Assembly: GCA_001802795.1 (NCBI GenBank)
Contig: MGZZ01000155.1
Coordinates: 1 to 36,536 of the forward strand
Direction of reading: 5' to 3'
Length of the DNA: 36,536 nt
Origin: Ignavibacteria bacterium GWC2_36_12
GTDB taxonomy: Bacteria > Bacteroidota > Ignavibacteria > Ignavibacteriales > Ignavibacteriaceae
The notes below the pieces were generated by a model that saw only the letters and a program-made list of their open reading frames with translations, was not told the DNA's origin and searched no databases. The translations under genes were made by a program, and so were the position numbers. The first letter of the stretch is position 1. Every line of letters begins with the position of its first letter. Positions 35,148 through 36,536 of the stretch are shown here, in pieces.

Positions 35148-36449
35148 ATGTCTATAACAATTAAAGAAGTAATTGCAAAAGATATAAGGTTCCCCACCAG
35201 CAAAACTCTCGATGGATCGGATGCAATGAATCCTGATCCTGATTATTCTGCAGCTTACGTAATTCTCAGGACAGATCACCCTGATGGTATTGAAGGACAT
35301 GGACTTACATTTACTATTGGGAGAGGAAATGAATTATGTGTCCAGGCAATTAATTCACTTTCATATCTTATTAAAGGAAAGACGCTCGGTTCTTTCACTC
35401 AAAATATGGCTGGCTTCTGGAAAATGATTACAGGTGACAGTCAGCTCAGATGGCTCGGACCTGAAAAAGGAGTTATCCATCTCGCAACAGGGGCAATTGT
35501 TAACGCTGTATGGGATCTTTATGCAAAGATTGAAAAGAAACCGTTATGGAAACTTGTTGCAGATATGTCGCCGGAAGAATTTATCTCCTGTATAGATTTT
35601 ACTTATATCACGGATGCAATAACAAAAGAAGAAGCGCTGCAAATATTAAAGAAAAAAGAAAGCTCAAAACAGGAGCGAATAAAATTTTTACTTGAGAATG
35701 GCTACCCGGCTTATACTACTTCTGCTGGATGGCTGGGATATAGTAATGAAAAAATAAGGCATCTTTGCCGTGAGGCAAAAAAAGATGGCTGGAAATATTT
35801 AAAGATGAAAGTCGGTTCCAATCTTGAAGATGACATGCGAAGGGCATCTATAATAAGAGAAGAAATCGGTTACGATATGAAACTTATGATGGATGCAAAC
35901 CAGAAGTGGGATGTTGAAGAAGCGATTCACAATGTTAAAAGACTTGCCGAATTCAAACCCTGGTGGATCGAGGAACCGACAAGCCCCGATGATATATTGG
36001 GACACAAAGCTATTGCCGATGCAGTAAGACCAATAAAAGTAGCAACCGGTGAACATTGCCAGAACAGGGTTGTCTTCAAACAACTAATTACATCCGGTGC
36101 AATAGATATCTGCCAGGTTGATAGCTGCCGTATTGGTGGTGTAAATGAAATCCTAGCTGTTCTCCTAATGGCTGCGAAATATGAAATTCCCGTTTGTCCA
36201 CATGCCGGCGGAGTGGGACTCTGTGAATACGTTCAACATCTTTCAATGATCGACTATATTTGTGTGAGTGGTTCAATCGAAAACAGAGTAATAGAATATG
36301 TCGATCATCTTCATGAACATTTTCTTGATCCTGTTGTTATTAAGAACAGCGCTTATATGCCTCCGGCAGTTCCAGGATATAGTATAACAATGAAGCGGGA
36401 AAGTTTAGAAAAATATTCATTCCCGGACGGCGAAGCCTGGAACCCATAA
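35148..36449 (+). CDS. L-fuconate dehydratase (enolase superfamily)
   Basis: 433 residues, matching the FucD/ENOSF1 type in length and order of motifs. KMKVG supplies the Lys-x-Lys base, LMMDANQKWDV and WWIEEPTSPDDILGHKAIAD carry metal-binding Asp/Glu, VATGEHCQNRVVFKQL gives the third Glu, and CPHAGGVGLCEYVQHL carries the catalytic His. Ends with EYVDHLHEHFLDPV and VPGYS, hallmarks of this branch. It dehydrates L-fuconate to 2-keto-3-deoxy-L-fuconate in the non-phosphorylative L-fucose pathway. The next gene is a short-chain dehydrogenase starting 39 bases on, consistent with the following oxidation step. Confidence 0.95.
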   Translation: MSITIKEVIAKDIRFPTSKTLDGSDAMNPDPDYSAAYVILRTDHPDGIEGHGLTFTIGRGNELCVQAINSLSYLIKGKTLGSFTQNMAGFWKMITGDSQLRWLGPEKGVIHLATGAIVNAVWDLYAKIEKKPLWKLVADMSPEEFISCIDFTYITDAITKEEALQILKKKESSKQERIKFLLENGYPAYTTSAGWLGYSNEKIRHLCREAKKDGWKYLKMKVGSNLEDDMRRASIIREEIGYDMKLMMDANQKWDVEEAIHNVKRLAEFKPWWIEEPTSPDDILGHKAIADAVRPIKVATGEHCQNRVVFKQLITSGAIDICQVDSCRIGGVNEILAVLLMAAKYEIPVCPHAGGVGLCEYVQHLSMIDYICVSGSIENRVIEYVDHLHEHFLDPVVIKNSAYMPPAVPGYSITMKRESLEKYSFPDGEAWNP

Positions 36450-36488
36450 ATAATAGATATACATTATTTTTAATATTAAATTAACAAT

Positions 36489-36536
36489 ATGGAATCATTC
36501 TCAGTAAAGAATAAAACAGCCATTGTAACAGGTGGT
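36489..36536 (+). CDS. Short-chain dehydrogenase/reductase, 5' end only (cut by window)
   Basis: Sixteen codons are visible: MESFSVKNKTAIVTGG. KTAIVTGG is the start of the TGxxxGxG cofactor loop of SDR enzymes. In fuconate operons the matching gene encodes 2-keto-3-deoxy-L-fuconate dehydrogenase, so that is the likely role; only the family is supported. The gene runs past the window edge. Confidence 0.7.
   Translation, partial: MESFSVKNKTAIVTGG

Overview
The window looks like chromosome of an uncultured or little-studied member of the Ignavibacteria / Chlorobi–Bacteroidetes (FCB) lineage. It is AT-rich, and many genes lack a strong Shine-Dalgarno. Secreted lipoproteins, an outer-membrane barrel protein, a fibronectin type III lipoprotein and a PEGA-domain Ser/Thr kinase fit this group. 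The clear promoter (groES) is of the TTGACA/TATATT type rather than the Bacteroidetes -33/-7 type. The lineage is inferred from protein flavour only.

Region 1-3228 is accessory and decayed. Two copies of a ~136 bp repeat, each holding a 3'-end remnant of an aminotransferase-like gene and each followed by a REP-type hairpin, bracket ~2.6 kb. Inside is a two-gene, higher-GC, minus-strand unit (lipoprotein plus outer-membrane barrel). Its borders behave like an integron gene cassette: GTTANNNGCAATT boundary motifs and an end-to-end complementary inverse core. Next to it lies a broken XerD-like tyrosine recombinase. A fragment of a REP-associated Y1 transposase sits beside the second REP palindrome.

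Region 3229-14813 is mostly core. It holds an orphan hybrid histidine kinase (PAS-HisKA-HATPase-REC-Hpt), a PAP2 phosphatase, an SSAT-like acetyltransferase, FabF, PdxJ with an upstream CPBP membrane protease, the groES-groEL operon under a perfect CIRCE element with a clear terminator, and an ABC exporter ATPase/permease pair.

Region 14818-20675 (minus strand) is a compact phosphosignalling cluster. In transcription order it has a PPP-type phosphatase, a lipoprotein, a GAF/sigma-54 activator overlapping a Ser/Thr kinase with two PEGA domains and a glycine-poor P-loop, and a secreted/membrane TPR-like protein.

Region 20756-33995 (minus strand) carries alanine dehydrogenase, a 2-hydroxyacid dehydrogenase, a fused SpmA-SpmB-like nucleoside-recognition membrane protein, a flavin-binding PPOX-like protein, a solo AddA/UvrD-type helicase-nuclease with a putative Fe-S nuclease domain, a 1278-residue NtrY-like sensor kinase translationally coupled to that helicase, a small secreted protein, and an Fn3 lipoprotein.

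Region 34278-36536 (plus strand) has a PIN-domain toxin gene broken by a +1 frameshift in a T5 run with a small partner gene, then L-fuconate dehydratase and the start of a short-chain dehydrogenase, probably an L-fucose/L-fuconate oxidation operon that continues past the window.
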